DNA from: a bacterium UBA7470
Lineage (GTDB): Bacteria; Pseudomonadota; Gammaproteobacteria; Burkholderiales; Burkholderiaceae_C
Length of the DNA: 9,258 bases
Assembly: GCA_002479815.1 (NCBI GenBank)
Contig: DLPA01000229.1
Coordinates: 8,146 to 17,403, forward strand
Direction of reading: 5' to 3'
Part shown: piece after piece, positions 1 to 7,328 of the stretch
How the letters are laid out: the number at the start of each line of letters is the position of its first letter
How positions within the stretch are numbered: the stretch's first letter is position 1
Program-made: the position numbers and the translations under genes
Notes under the pieces: model-generated
What the model was told of the DNA's origin: nothing
What the model saw: only the letters and a program-made list of their open reading frames with translations
The model's database searches: none

Positions 1-773
1 CCGTACAGACTGAAGCTTTTGGAGAAGGAGGTGGAGACAAAAATATTCAACCCAGCAGCGACAAACTTGTTGATGACCGCGCCATCTTCAGCAATGCCAT
101 AACCAAAGCCTTGGTAGGCCATGTCGAGGAAAGCGGTCAGGCTGCGGGCTTTGATGACGGCAATCACTTGCTCCCACTGTGCGGCGGTGATGTCATAGCC
201 TGTGGGGTTGTGGCAGCAGGCGTGCAGCAACACAATCGTGCCTTCAGCAGCGGCGTTCAGCGCAGTCAGCATCCCTTCAAAGTTGATGCCACCCAAGCCG
301 CCGTTGGCGCTGGCATCAAAGTAGGGATAGGTTTCTACGGTGAAGCCTGCATTGCTGAACAGGGCACGGTGGTTTTCCCAGCTGGGGTCAGAAATCAGCA
401 CTTTGGCGTTGGGAGTGACTTTTTTCAGGAAATCTGCACCAATTTTCAAGCCGCCTGTACCGCCAATGGCTTGCACGGTGGCGACACGACCGCTTTTCAC
501 GACGTCGGAATCCGCACCGAACACCAAGCCTTTCACGGCAGCGTCATAAGCGGCAATCCCATCAATCGGCAAATAGCCGCGTGCGGTGGGTTTGTCCATC
601 ATGGCTTTTTCAGCCGCTTGTACGCATTTGAGCAACGGGAGTTTGCCGTTGTCGTCGAAATAAACACCCACGCCGAGGTTGACTTTGTTGGAGTTGGTGT
701 CGGCAGCGTATTGCTCGTTCAGACCCAAAATAGGGTCGCGGGGGGCCATTTCGACAGCAGAAAACAATGACAT
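1..773 (-). CDS. tyrB: Aromatic amino acid / aspartate aminotransferase (class I, PLP-dependent), C-terminus off the window
   Basis: This cytoplasmic enzyme transfers the amino group between aromatic amino acids or aspartate and 2-oxoglutarate, the last step of Phe/Tyr synthesis. About 257 residues of a family usually near 400 are visible. Seen in order: DPILGL near residue 13, VNLGVGVY (31-38), the phosphate-binding GGTG (104-107), Trp132 in PSWENH, HNPTG (188-192) with Asn189, FLDMAYQGF (216-224) with Asp217 and Tyr220, and SFSKSFSLYG, where Lys252 is the Schiff-base lysine. The last motif and the WENH..AGF.V.TYP stretch match E. coli TyrB better than AspC, so I favour an aromatic aminotransferase; substrate preference is inferred. 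The ATG at 773-771 has AAGG nine bases upstream as a modest ribosome binding site. The rest of the gene lies beyond base 1. The c-di-GMP gene ends 115 bp upstream, so tyrB may have its own promoter, but I see no clear one. Confidence 0.93.
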   Translation of the reverse strand, partial: MSLFSAVEMAPRDPILGLNEQYAADTNSNKVNLGVGVYFDDNGKLPLLKCVQAAEKAMMDKPTARGYLPIDGIAAYDAAVKGLVFGADSDVVKSGRVATVQAIGGTGGLKIGADFLKKVTPNAKVLISDPSWENHRALFSNAGFTVETYPYFDASANGGLGGINFEGMLTALNAAAEGTIVLLHACCHNPTGYDITAAQWEQVIAVIKARSLTAFLDMAYQGFGYGIAEDGAVINKFVAAGLNIFVSTSFSKSFSLY

Positions 774-816
774 GGGGAAGTGCCTTGAGTAGGAAAAAAC
801 AAGAAATAAACGCGAA

Positions 817-841
817 GCAAAAAGTACGTCGGGAAACCCCG
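817..841 (-). terminator. Possible weak terminator after the c-di-GMP gene
   Basis: On the minus strand a short hairpin, CGGG-GTTT-CCCG (841 down to 830), is followed after a few bases by a run of five T. It lies about 48 bp past the stop of the GGDEF-EAL gene and before tyrB. The stem is only four base pairs and the T run is not adjacent, so this is a weak candidate and could be chance. The rest of the 774-888 gap holds a TAAAAT stretch that could serve as a -10 element for tyrB, but no matching -35. Confidence 0.22.
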
Positions 842-888
842 TATTTTATCGGCAGCAACCACGGTGTTTGACCTGCCACAGCGAGAAG

Positions 889-3800
889 TCAGCCGGATTT
901 GTGTTGCAGCCACGGAGCTGCTGTGGTCCAGTGCTCGATCCACCCCAAAAAAGCATGGGCAGGCATGGGCTTTGCTATGCCATACCCTTGGGCCAGATGA
1001 CAGCCCATTTCCAATAAGTATTTGCCATGCGCCAACGTTTCTACGCCTTCGGCAATGACAGGGCGATGAAAAGCCTGCGCGAGCCGAACAACGCTCTCCA
1101 CAATATCAAAATCGTTGTGATCGTTCAGCATATTGCGGACAAAGCTTTGATCGATTTTGATCATTTGTACAGGTAATTTCCGAAAGTAGGCCAGCGAAGA
1201 GTAGCCTGTGCCAAAGTCATCCAACGCAAACGACAGGCCCAAGCTTTGACATTTTTTCAGTGTGTCGATCGCTTTATCCATGTCCCACAAGCCCGCAGTT
1301 TCCAGAATCTCAATCTCCAACTGGTGAGGCTGTATGTTGTCGTGCAGGCGAAGCCGCTCTTGTACATCTGGCACAAAGTCTGCGCGCAGCAAATGCCCTG
1401 CACCGATGTTGACGCTGATTTGCAGGCGAACGCCTTGCCTCTGCCATTCGCTGAGTTGCTCGAGGGCGTTGGCAATGGCCCAATTGCCGACCAATCGCTC
1501 TAAGGGACTGTTTTCGAGAACATGGATAAATTCAGCTGGCGGCAACAATCCACGCTCGGGGTGTTGCCATCGAATGAGCGCCTCAGCACCAATGACCCGC
1601 CCATCTGATAAGTCCACCTTGGGTTGATAGAACAAGACAAATTCTTCTGCTTCATAAGCTTGCTGCAACCGTTGAAGCAAATCACGTTGGGTTTGTAATT
1701 GTTTATCGTGTACAGGATCAAAGATCACATACCGGTTTTTACCCATTTCTTTGGCAATGTACATGGCTTGGTCCGCATGACGAAGCAGGGTGTCGGCATC
1801 TGCATCGTCTGTCGGGTGTAGTGTGATGCCCATACTGGCCGAAACCGTCAAACCATGTCCCTCAATGTGAATGGCGCTTTGAATCACCGACAAAATCTGC
1901 TCTGCCAAATGATGCACCTCATGAGGGTGATCCAAGCCCGAAAGCAGCAAGACAAATTCGTCTCCACCGGGTCGTGCGACCACATCACTTGGCCGCAGTA
2001 CGCCACGAAGTCTGTCAGCAGTATGGATCAACAGCTGATCTCCCACATGGTGACCGTAATGGTCATTGACAGACTTAAAACCGTCTAAGTCTAAAAAGCA
2101 AACCGCCAAATACTGGTTTTCAAGTTGATTTTGCACCAGTGCTGTTGCCAGTTCCTTACCCAACAACAAACGGTTTGGAAGGCCTGTTAACAAATCGTGG
2201 TGTGCCATACGATGGAGTTCGGCCTCGTATGCCTTTTCCTTGGTGATGTCGGATAAGACACCGACATAAAGTTGAACCTCACCGCGAGAGTCGCGTATTT
2301 CAGAAATAGACATCCGGCATGGATAAACGTGACCGTTCTTATGACGGTTCCATACTTCACCTTGCCAGTGCCCTTTGTCGTTGACAACAGCGAACAATTG
2401 TTCAAAAAAAGAGGCTGGATGTTGATGCGAGCCCATGACTCTTGGGTTTTGTCCTAAAACCTCTGCTTCGGTGTATCCACTGATGCGTTGAAAAGCCGCG
2501 TTGGCTTTGCGTATCGCACCATCTGGAGCAGTAATCAAAATAGCCTCTTGCACGTGATCGAATACCACGCCAGACTGCTGCATCAGCAGCTCTAAAGATT
2601 TGCGTTCGTTGTAGTCGGTGTGTGTTCCCGAAATCATGAGGGGACTGCCATCTGTTGCACGCTCAACAATGCGTCCACGCGATAACACCCAGTGCCAGCC
2701 ACCGTCTGCACGACGCATTCTCGAGACGACTTCGATGTGTGCGCTGAGTCCTGCTTGATGACGGTGAATGGCTTGCCAAACGGGAGGTAAATCCTCCTTG
2801 TGGATCAATTCAAGCCAGTGATCCAGAGAGGCATCGCGCGCCAACGTCTCGTCATAACCCAAGATCGCAGCAAAACGTTCGCTGGTTGTGAACCGATTGC
2901 TGGGCAAATGCCATTCCCAAAAGCCCTGATCGGAACCGTCGAGGACGCGGGCAAGTTGTTGCTCACGCTCACGCAACGTACGAAGCATTTTTTTCTCGTC
3001 GGTCAAGTCACGCCCAAATGCAATGATGCGGCCGTCTTGTAGGCGCTCGCTCAACACATCCACTTGTACCAGCGTTTTGTCTTGACGCAAGAGCTTCCAT
3101 TCTCGGCGCAAGAGCTTGTGGTGCGTGAGTGTTCGGATGTGTTGTGGAAGTTGAATTTTTTCTTCCAACGGGAGTACATCAGAGAGTCTGAGCTGTTCAA
3201 GCCCCCCTACAGGGTAGCCACAAAGCGTACAAGCCGCTGGGTTTGCGTACAAGAATCGGCCACGACTGCTGTCCATGATCCAGATGGCTTCGTACGCTTC
3301 GTTGAGGACGAGTTGCAGGTCTTGTGTATTGCGCAGCGTGTCCGTGATGTTTTGGATCGTCCCTAATACGCGCTGAGCTCGACCTGACGCATCACGTTCA
3401 ATTGCTCGACCACGTGCTCTGATCCAGCGTGTTTCTCCTTGATCGGTCAGGATGCGAGTGTCAAAACGAATGGCACAGCTGTCACCAGCCAAATGTGCAG
3501 CAATCGTTGCTTGGACTCTGACACGGTCTTCAGGATGGAGGACACGTAAGAAAAAATCAAAATCACGTGTATCACTGGCAGCGGCATGCCCCATGACGTG
3601 CATATAGCCAGCTGAGCGGAACACTTCGCCTGTGTGTAGATTCCAATCCCAAAAACCGTCACTGATCGCCTCAAGGGTTAAGGTCAACCGCCGCTCACTG
3701 CGCTGTACCGCTGTCAAGGTGTCGCGCAATACCGTGATGTCGTGCGCCAGGCCAAAAACACCAACAACCGTCCCGTCATGATTCCACACAGGACTTTTGG

Positions 3801-4680
3801 TGATAGCCCACGTGCGATCTTCACCCTTGTGACTGCGAAGCCGTTGTTCGTGCGTCAAGACCGATTTTGTGTCCAACACATGAAGGTCTTTTTGTCGTAC
3901 CACTTCTGCAGACGCTGCATCAAAAAGCTCTGCATCTGTTTTGCCTATGATGGCTTCGATCGGCTGCCCCAAAAACGACCCGACAACAGGATTCGCCAGC
4001 AAATACCGCCCTTGTATATCTTTGAGAAAAACGGCGTCTGATGTCTCATTGATGACGGTGTCTAACAAACTTTGGTGTTGCTTGATGGTCAAGACAGACC
4101 GCTTTAATGAACCACCCAGTATGCTGATCAAAATGCCGTTGGCCACCAAAAACCCCACACAAAGCAGCGTCGTCCAAGAGGAGTAAGCTGGATCTTGTGC
4201 CCCATCGACCAAAAATGCGACCAATAAACCGGTCACGGCCGTGCTCACCAACCCCGGACCTAAGCCCCCGAGAAACGCACTGAGGATGATGGGCAGCATC
4301 AGCAACTCAAGCATGGGATCGTGCCAGGCCACGGGAATGCTGGATCGCAGCAGCAGTGCAACGCTTGGAAATACAAAAGCACACAGGTATGCGAGTTCTT
4401 TTGGCACACTGTGGTGCGTCAGCACCTGCGCCAGCCTTCCACCAAAAGAATTGATGCCCCTCCTGTGCTGGCGGTCAGGAACGCTGTGCAACGCCACAAT
4501 CAAAGCAACAGTGGTAACCGCCACGAAAAAAATACCTTTGACCGCCGCAAAGGACTGCGGCGATTCAGGTGATATGAAGTCGGCCAGCAGTGCATCAAAC
4601 AAAAAAATCCACAGTGCTGCCCCTGCCATGTAGATGACCGTGGTAAACCAAATGTATAAGTTTCTCTCGGTCATGGGCAC
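889..4680 (-). CDS. Membrane-anchored multi-PAS GGDEF-EAL cyclic-di-GMP synthase/phosphodiesterase
   Basis: This inner-membrane sensor can in principle make (GGDEF) and break down (EAL) c-di-GMP. Of its 1263 residues, 1-190 carry about six hydrophobic segments: two at about 9-30 and 45-65, then four at about 96-190 resembling DUF4118, the KdpD-type membrane module. Five PAS-like domains follow at about 200-318, 327-447, 454-562, 572-692 and 695-815. The second and fourth have the FWxW start of PAS_3; the fifth has NPRVMGS and GHWQGEVWNRHKNG. The GGDEF domain (about 822-985) has DLDGFKSVND, GGDEF at 905-909 and the inhibitory-site RPSD at 896-899, five residues before it. The EAL domain (about 1000-1250) keeps EAL (1033-1035), Asn1091, Glu1127, DDFGTG (1154-1159), Lys1175, EGVE (1211-1214) and Gln1231, so it looks catalytic. 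A Pro precedes GGDEF. The start is GTG at 4680 or the ATG two codons later (4674); neither has a clear ribosome binding site, and an in-frame stop lies just upstream. The sensed ligand is unknown. Confidence 0.95.
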   Translation of the reverse strand: MPMTERNLYIWFTTVIYMAGAALWIFLFDALLADFISPESPQSFAAVKGIFFVAVTTVALIVALHSVPDRQHRRGINSFGGRLAQVLTHHSVPKELAYLCAFVFPSVALLLRSSIPVAWHDPMLELLMLPIILSAFLGGLGPGLVSTAVTGLLVAFLVDGAQDPAYSSWTTLLCVGFLVANGILISILGGSLKRSVLTIKQHQSLLDTVINETSDAVFLKDIQGRYLLANPVVGSFLGQPIEAIIGKTDAELFDAASAEVVRQKDLHVLDTKSVLTHEQRLRSHKGEDRTWAITKSPVWNHDGTVVGVFGLAHDITVLRDTLTAVQRSERRLTLTLEAISDGFWDWNLHTGEVFRSAGYMHVMGHAAASDTRDFDFFLRVLHPEDRVRVQATIAAHLAGDSCAIRFDTRILTDQGETRWIRARGRAIERDASGRAQRVLGTIQNITDTLRNTQDLQLVLNEAYEAIWIMDSSRGRFLYANPAACTLCGYPVGGLEQLRLSDVLPLEEKIQLPQHIRTLTHHKLLRREWKLLRQDKTLVQVDVLSERLQDGRIIAFGRDLTDEKKMLRTLREREQQLARVLDGSDQGFWEWHLPSNRFTTSERFAAILGYDETLARDASLDHWLELIHKEDLPPVWQAIHRHQAGLSAHIEVVSRMRRADGGWHWVLSRGRIVERATDGSPLMISGTHTDYNERKSLELLMQQSGVVFDHVQEAILITAPDGAIRKANAAFQRISGYTEAEVLGQNPRVMGSHQHPASFFEQLFAVVNDKGHWQGEVWNRHKNGHVYPCRMSISEIRDSRGEVQLYVGVLSDITKEKAYEAELHRMAHHDLLTGLPNRLLLGKELATALVQNQLENQYLAVCFLDLDGFKSVNDHYGHHVGDQLLIHTADRLRGVLRPSDVVARPGGDEFVLLLSGLDHPHEVHHLAEQILSVIQSAIHIEGHGLTVSASMGITLHPTDDADADTLLRHADQAMYIAKEMGKNRYVIFDPVHDKQLQTQRDLLQRLQQAYEAEEFVLFYQPKVDLSDGRVIGAEALIRWQHPERGLLPPAEFIHVLENSPLERLVGNWAIANALEQLSEWQRQGVRLQISVNIGAGHLLRADFVPDVQERLRLHDNIQPHQLEIEILETAGLWDMDKAIDTLKKCQSLGLSFALDDFGTGYSSLAYFRKLPVQMIKIDQSFVRNMLNDHNDFDIVESVVRLAQAFHRPVIAEGVETLAHGKYLLEMGCHLAQGYGIAKPMPAHAFLGWIEHWTTAAPWLQHKSG

Positions 4681-4736
4681 GCAGGGAAAGAACCGTGATC
4701 AGCAATACAAAAATTGAAAAAATAAAAAGAATTTGC

Positions 4737-4765
4737 ATCCTATTCGTCAGATGATGATATGTCAA
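4737..4765 (-). promoter_or_regulatory. Sigma70-type promoter of the c-di-GMP gene
   Basis: On the minus strand a perfect -35 hexamer TTGACA (4765-4760) is followed by a 17-base spacer and the -10 hexamer TAGGAT (4742-4737), which matches the consensus at four of six positions including the key first two and last bases. The predicted start of transcription is about 4730, giving a leader of about 50 bases before the GTG at 4680. The correct orientation, ideal spacing and position just before the gene support it. Confidence 0.65.
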
Positions 4766-4779
4766 AGTTGATGCACAAC

Positions 4780-4795
4780 AATGATAAAAATCACA
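4780..4795 (-). promoter_or_regulatory. Crp/Fnr-family-like operator upstream of the promoter
   Basis: The minus strand reads TGTGATTTTTATCATT. Against the Crp consensus TGTGA-N6-TCACA it matches 8 of 10 half-site bases; against the Fnr consensus TTGAT-N4-ATCAA (read as GTGAT-N4-ATCAT) it also matches 8 of 10. Its centre is about 57.5 bases upstream of the predicted transcription start, near the -61.5 position used by class I activators of this family. The surrounding region is AT-rich, so a chance match is possible, and the sequence cannot tell Crp from Fnr. Confidence 0.35.
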
Positions 4796-4935
4796 TTATT
4801 AAAAAATACTATCCCTCAACTATTGGGTTTTTATCTGTTTCGTGATACAGAAAAATGTAAATTTTTAGCAATTAACCTGCACCTTATTGAGTACGCCCCT
4901 TGCGAATTAGCACAGCCCCCCTTGTGATGCACAGG

Positions 4936-5775
4936 CTATGTCCAAGCCCGAGGATCCAGGTCGTAATACCGCGCGAGTTGAGCAAACAGCGCCGGATGTT
5001 GCTGGGCCAAGGCTTGGGGCTGCATGAAAAACGTTTCTGAAGCAACCGCAAAAAACTCCTCCGGGGCACTTGCGCCATAAGGGTCAATCAGGGTGGACGC
5101 TCCCGCATCGACCAGCCATTGCAGGGTTTCATACTCTCTTTGAAACACCTGTGCCCATGTAGCGACAGACTGACCACGCTGCAGCAGGGGGGCACCATTG
5201 GCGGGGCCGTTTTCTTGATCCAACTGATGGGCAAACTCATGGATCACCAAATTCTGAGCCGTGTTTTCGCGCAAGCCCGCTTGTACATCGGGCCAAGACA
5301 ACACAACTTGCCCGTGCTGCCACGACTCACCCAGGCGTATTTCCTGCCCTGAACTCACCACGCCACCGGGCTGCGTGCGGCTGGCCTGCACCACAAAGGG
5401 ATGGGGATACAACAAGACTTGACGCAGCTCAGGAAAAGGCGCAGTACCCGCTGAGGCATGAAGCTGTAACACCATCAAACACGCTTGTGCGGCAATGAGT
5501 ACCCGCATTTCGTCGGTCACTTGCAAGCCTTGACACCCGATGACGGGTTTTTCAGCCACAAAAACCTGCACCATTTTCTGCAAGCGTTGTTGCAAGACAG
5601 GTGGCAAATGGCGGTACAAAGGCCATCGCCAGAGGTAGCGCCGCCACGCAGGCGGAAAGGGCGCACGCTGCAAGCGCAAACGCCGCTGATGCCACCACCA
5701 CGGCAGACCTAGCAAACACAGCAAGGCGACCAACCCGCCCAACGCAAACACCAGTGCTGGAGAAAAAGTAAGCAC
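4936..5775 (-). CDS. mtfA: MtfA-type zinc metallopeptidase (M90 family), with N-terminal membrane anchor
   Basis: In E. coli MtfA binds the glucose repressor Mlc and has aminopeptidase activity. This 279-residue protein shows the family core: LLYPHPFVV (121-129), SGQ..LGESW..GQVVLSW (142-161), the zinc motif HEFAH (179-183, following NLVI) with LDQENG after it, and PEEFFAVASETFF (238-250). There Glu240 aligns with the third zinc ligand of E. coli MtfA, so the catalytic set is complete. It differs from E. coli MtfA in having a hydrophobic segment at about 4-25 followed by WWWHQRRLRLQR, which predicts a single-pass inner-membrane anchor with the peptidase in the cytoplasm (inference). The start is a GTG at 5775 with the ribosome binding site AGAGGTGG; no in-frame ATG fits better. 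It lies 161 bp downstream of trpS and upstream of the c-di-GMP gene. No Mlc or PTS gene is nearby, so the true partner here is unknown. Confidence 0.92.
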   Translation of the reverse strand: MLTFSPALVFALGGLVALLCLLGLPWWWHQRRLRLQRAPFPPAWRRYLWRWPLYRHLPPVLQQRLQKMVQVFVAEKPVIGCQGLQVTDEMRVLIAAQACLMVLQLHASAGTAPFPELRQVLLYPHPFVVQASRTQPGGVVSSGQEIRLGESWQHGQVVLSWPDVQAGLRENTAQNLVIHEFAHQLDQENGPANGAPLLQRGQSVATWAQVFQREYETLQWLVDAGASTLIDPYGASAPEEFFAVASETFFMQPQALAQQHPALFAQLARYYDLDPRAWT

Positions 5776-5778
5776 CCA

Positions 5779-5786
5779 CCACCTCT
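5779..5786 (-). promoter_or_regulatory. Ribosome binding site that fixes the mtfA GTG start
   Basis: On the minus strand AGAGGTGG lies just before the GTG at 5775, with six bases between AGAGG and the start codon. It is the strongest Shine-Dalgarno match in the window and supports GTG as the true mtfA start. Confidence 0.7.
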
Positions 5787-5858
5787 ATGAACTGACGACG
5801 AGGCCCTTCAGGTGGATGCGGGTTTTATGTTTTCAAGCCAGCACCTCGGTTTTCTGAG

Positions 5859-5919
5859 CATACCGTTCGTCGCCACCCACGTGTGTGCGGTGCGTGCGGT
5901 GCGTGCTTTTCATACCGTT
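5859..5919. repeat. 9-bp tandem repeat flanked by a 9-bp direct repeat
   Basis: On the plus strand the unit ggtgcgtgc occurs twice in tandem (5889-5897, 5898-5906), preceded by a degenerate copy cgtgtgtgc (5880-5888). The block is flanked by two identical copies of cataccgtt at 5859-5867 and 5911-5919. It lies in the gap between the trpS stop and the mtfA start, so it would be in the 5' leader of mtfA or the 3' end of a trpS transcript. I see no T-run terminator. The function is unknown. Confidence 0.6.
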
Positions 5920-5936
5920 GGTGATGTTTGCGATTT

Positions 5937-7289
5937 TTATGATGTTGATGATTTTTGTGATTTGTCTGCTTTTTGCTGAGCCGCTTTTTCTTTGGCCTCA
6001 CGCAAGGCCCGCATCGCCTCCTCCAGTTCTGTATGAGAAATGCCGTCACACAGCTCGAATCCCAAGGCAGCCAGCGCCGCACTGCCCTCGCTTTGCAGGC
6101 GTTGAATGCTGGCGGCACAGTCCTTGGGTGAGGCAAAGCCTGAGCTGGAAATCAACAAATGCCCTTCTGCCGCTTGAAGTTTGAAGTAGAACAAGCCATC
6201 GGACTCTCGGTATTGCTTGAAGTTGGGCAAGGCCGTTTTGGTTTTGCTTGCAGGCTGCGCTTGGGGCGTGGCTTGCACCAGCGAACGCAGGCCAACGGCA
6301 TGACGCAACTTCTGCATCAAAGGGCTGGCAATGGCTCTTGCCTTCATCGCCCCTTGGTTCAGAATATCTTCGACCCGTTCGGGGTGTGCCATGAAGTCGT
6401 CATAGGTTTGACGCATAGGGGCAACCTCACGATCAATGCGCTCAAACAGCAGCTCCTTGGCCTCGCCCCACGCAATGCCCTCGGCGTATGCCAGGCGCAA
6501 ACGCTCGGTTTCCTCGGGCGTGGCAAATGCTTGGTAGATTTGAAACAAGGCGCTGCCTTCCGTGCTTTTGGGTTCGCCGGGCAGTTTGGAATCGGTCAAC
6601 AAGCCCGCAATCAGCTTGCGTAATTGCTCACGCGGCACGAATAAGGGAATGGTGTTGTCGTAGCTTTTGCTCATTTTGCGACCATCCAAGCCGGGCAAGG
6701 TCGCCACCTGTTCGTCAATCACCACTTCAGGCAAAGTGAAATGTTCGCCATACAAGTGATTGAAACTCGACGCAATATCACGCGCCATTTCGATGTGTTG
6801 GATTTGGTCTCGTCCCACAGGGACTTGGTGTGCATTGAACAAAATAATGTCCGCCGCCATCAGCACCGGATACATGAACAATCCGGCGGTCACGCCATCA
6901 TCGGTCTCAGAACCAGCAGCCAGGTTCTTATCGACAGCGGCTTTGTAGGCGTGTGCGCGGTTGAGCAGCCCCTTGCCCGTGACGCAGGTGAGCATCCATG
7001 TGAGTTCGGGAATCTCGGGAATATCAGACTGCCGATAAAAAATCACCTGCGCAGGATCGAGTCCGGCGGCCAACCATGTGGCGGCAATTTCCAGCGTGGA
7101 ACGCTGCACCCGTGCCGGATCGCCCGTTTTAATCAACGCGTGATAGTCGGCTAAAAAATAAAAACTTTGAACGCTTGGTCGCACACTGGCTTGCACCGCT
7201 GGGCGCACTGCACCGACGTAATTACCCAAGTGGGGTGTGCCTGAGGTGGTAATGCCCGTTAAAACCCGCTGCATAGTCATCATGTCCAT
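5937..7289 (-). CDS. trpS: Tryptophanyl-tRNA synthetase with C-terminal extension
   Basis: This class I synthetase activates tryptophan with ATP and loads it onto tRNA-Trp in the cytoplasm. Numbered from the ATG at 7289 it has 450 residues: the HIGH-type motif in TPHLGNYVG (18-26), the tryptophan-pocket region around FMYPVLMAADI (138-148), VGRDQ (158-162), and GRKMSKS (203-209). The bacterial core normally ends near residue 335; here about 110 more residues follow, including FKQYRESDGLFYFKLQAAEG and a Lys/Gln/Ser-rich tail. The extension resembles the small YegP/DUF1508 fold and occurs, as I recall, in related beta-proteobacterial enzymes. The start is uncertain: ATGs at 7289, 7283, 7280 and 7274 are all in frame. 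The one at 7274 has GGA ten bases upstream and would begin MQRVLTGITTSG; a longer TTG-started frame reaches 7328 but encodes only low-complexity sequence. It follows the M50 protease gene closely. Confidence 0.95.
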   Translation of the reverse strand: MDMMTMQRVLTGITTSGTPHLGNYVGAVRPAVQASVRPSVQSFYFLADYHALIKTGDPARVQRSTLEIAATWLAAGLDPAQVIFYRQSDIPEIPELTWMLTCVTGKGLLNRAHAYKAAVDKNLAAGSETDDGVTAGLFMYPVLMAADIILFNAHQVPVGRDQIQHIEMARDIASSFNHLYGEHFTLPEVVIDEQVATLPGLDGRKMSKSYDNTIPLFVPREQLRKLIAGLLTDSKLPGEPKSTEGSALFQIYQAFATPEETERLRLAYAEGIAWGEAKELLFERIDREVAPMRQTYDDFMAHPERVEDILNQGAMKARAIASPLMQKLRHAVGLRSLVQATPQAQPASKTKTALPNFKQYRESDGLFYFKLQAAEGHLLISSSGFASPKDCAASIQRLQSEGSAALAALGFELCDGISHTELEEAMRALREAKEKAAQQKADKSQKSSTS

Positions 7290-7299
7290 CAATTCAGTT

Positions 7300-7328
7300 A
7301 ATTTAATAAATTCAATCAGTTCAATCAA
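7300..7328 (-). promoter_or_regulatory. Possible trpS promoter
   Basis: On the minus strand TTGATT (7328-7323), a 17-base spacer and TAAATT (7305-7300) match sigma70 hexamers at four of six positions each. If used, transcription would start about 16-20 bases before the ATG at 7274, favouring that trpS start. The stretch is very AT-rich, so chance matches are likely. Confidence 0.22.

Larger units (their letters stand above)
4681..4935. other. AT-rich intergenic regulatory region between mtfA and the c-di-GMP gene
   Basis: This 255 bp stretch has no credible gene. By hand count 4681-4860 contains 54 G or C in 180 bases (30%), far below the flanking genes. It holds the promoter and Crp/Fnr-like box listed separately, and an A/T-rich 5' leader of about 50 bases before the GGDEF-EAL start. 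An AT inverted repeat (AAAAAT, loop TTAC, ATTTTT on the minus strand) lies around 4851-4866. I see no GC-rich terminator after the mtfA stop, so read-through from mtfA is possible. Confidence 0.7.

Noticed and set aside
111..770. 219-codon open frame on the plus strand opposite the aminotransferase
   Set aside because: It is an antisense shadow of a fully conserved aminotransferase coding frame, has no recognisable motif and no ribosome binding site.
4241..4633. 130-codon open frame on the plus strand opposite the membrane part of the c-di-GMP gene
   Set aside because: Antisense shadow with no membrane segments or motifs of its own.
6159..6623. 154-codon open frame on the plus strand opposite trpS
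   Set aside because: Shadow of the trpS coding frame; composition follows from the codons of the opposite strand and no family features are seen.
7290..7328. TTG-started N-terminal extension of trpS
   Set aside because: The added residues are low-complexity Ile/Glu/Leu repeats from an AT-rich leader and there is no ribosome binding site before the TTG.
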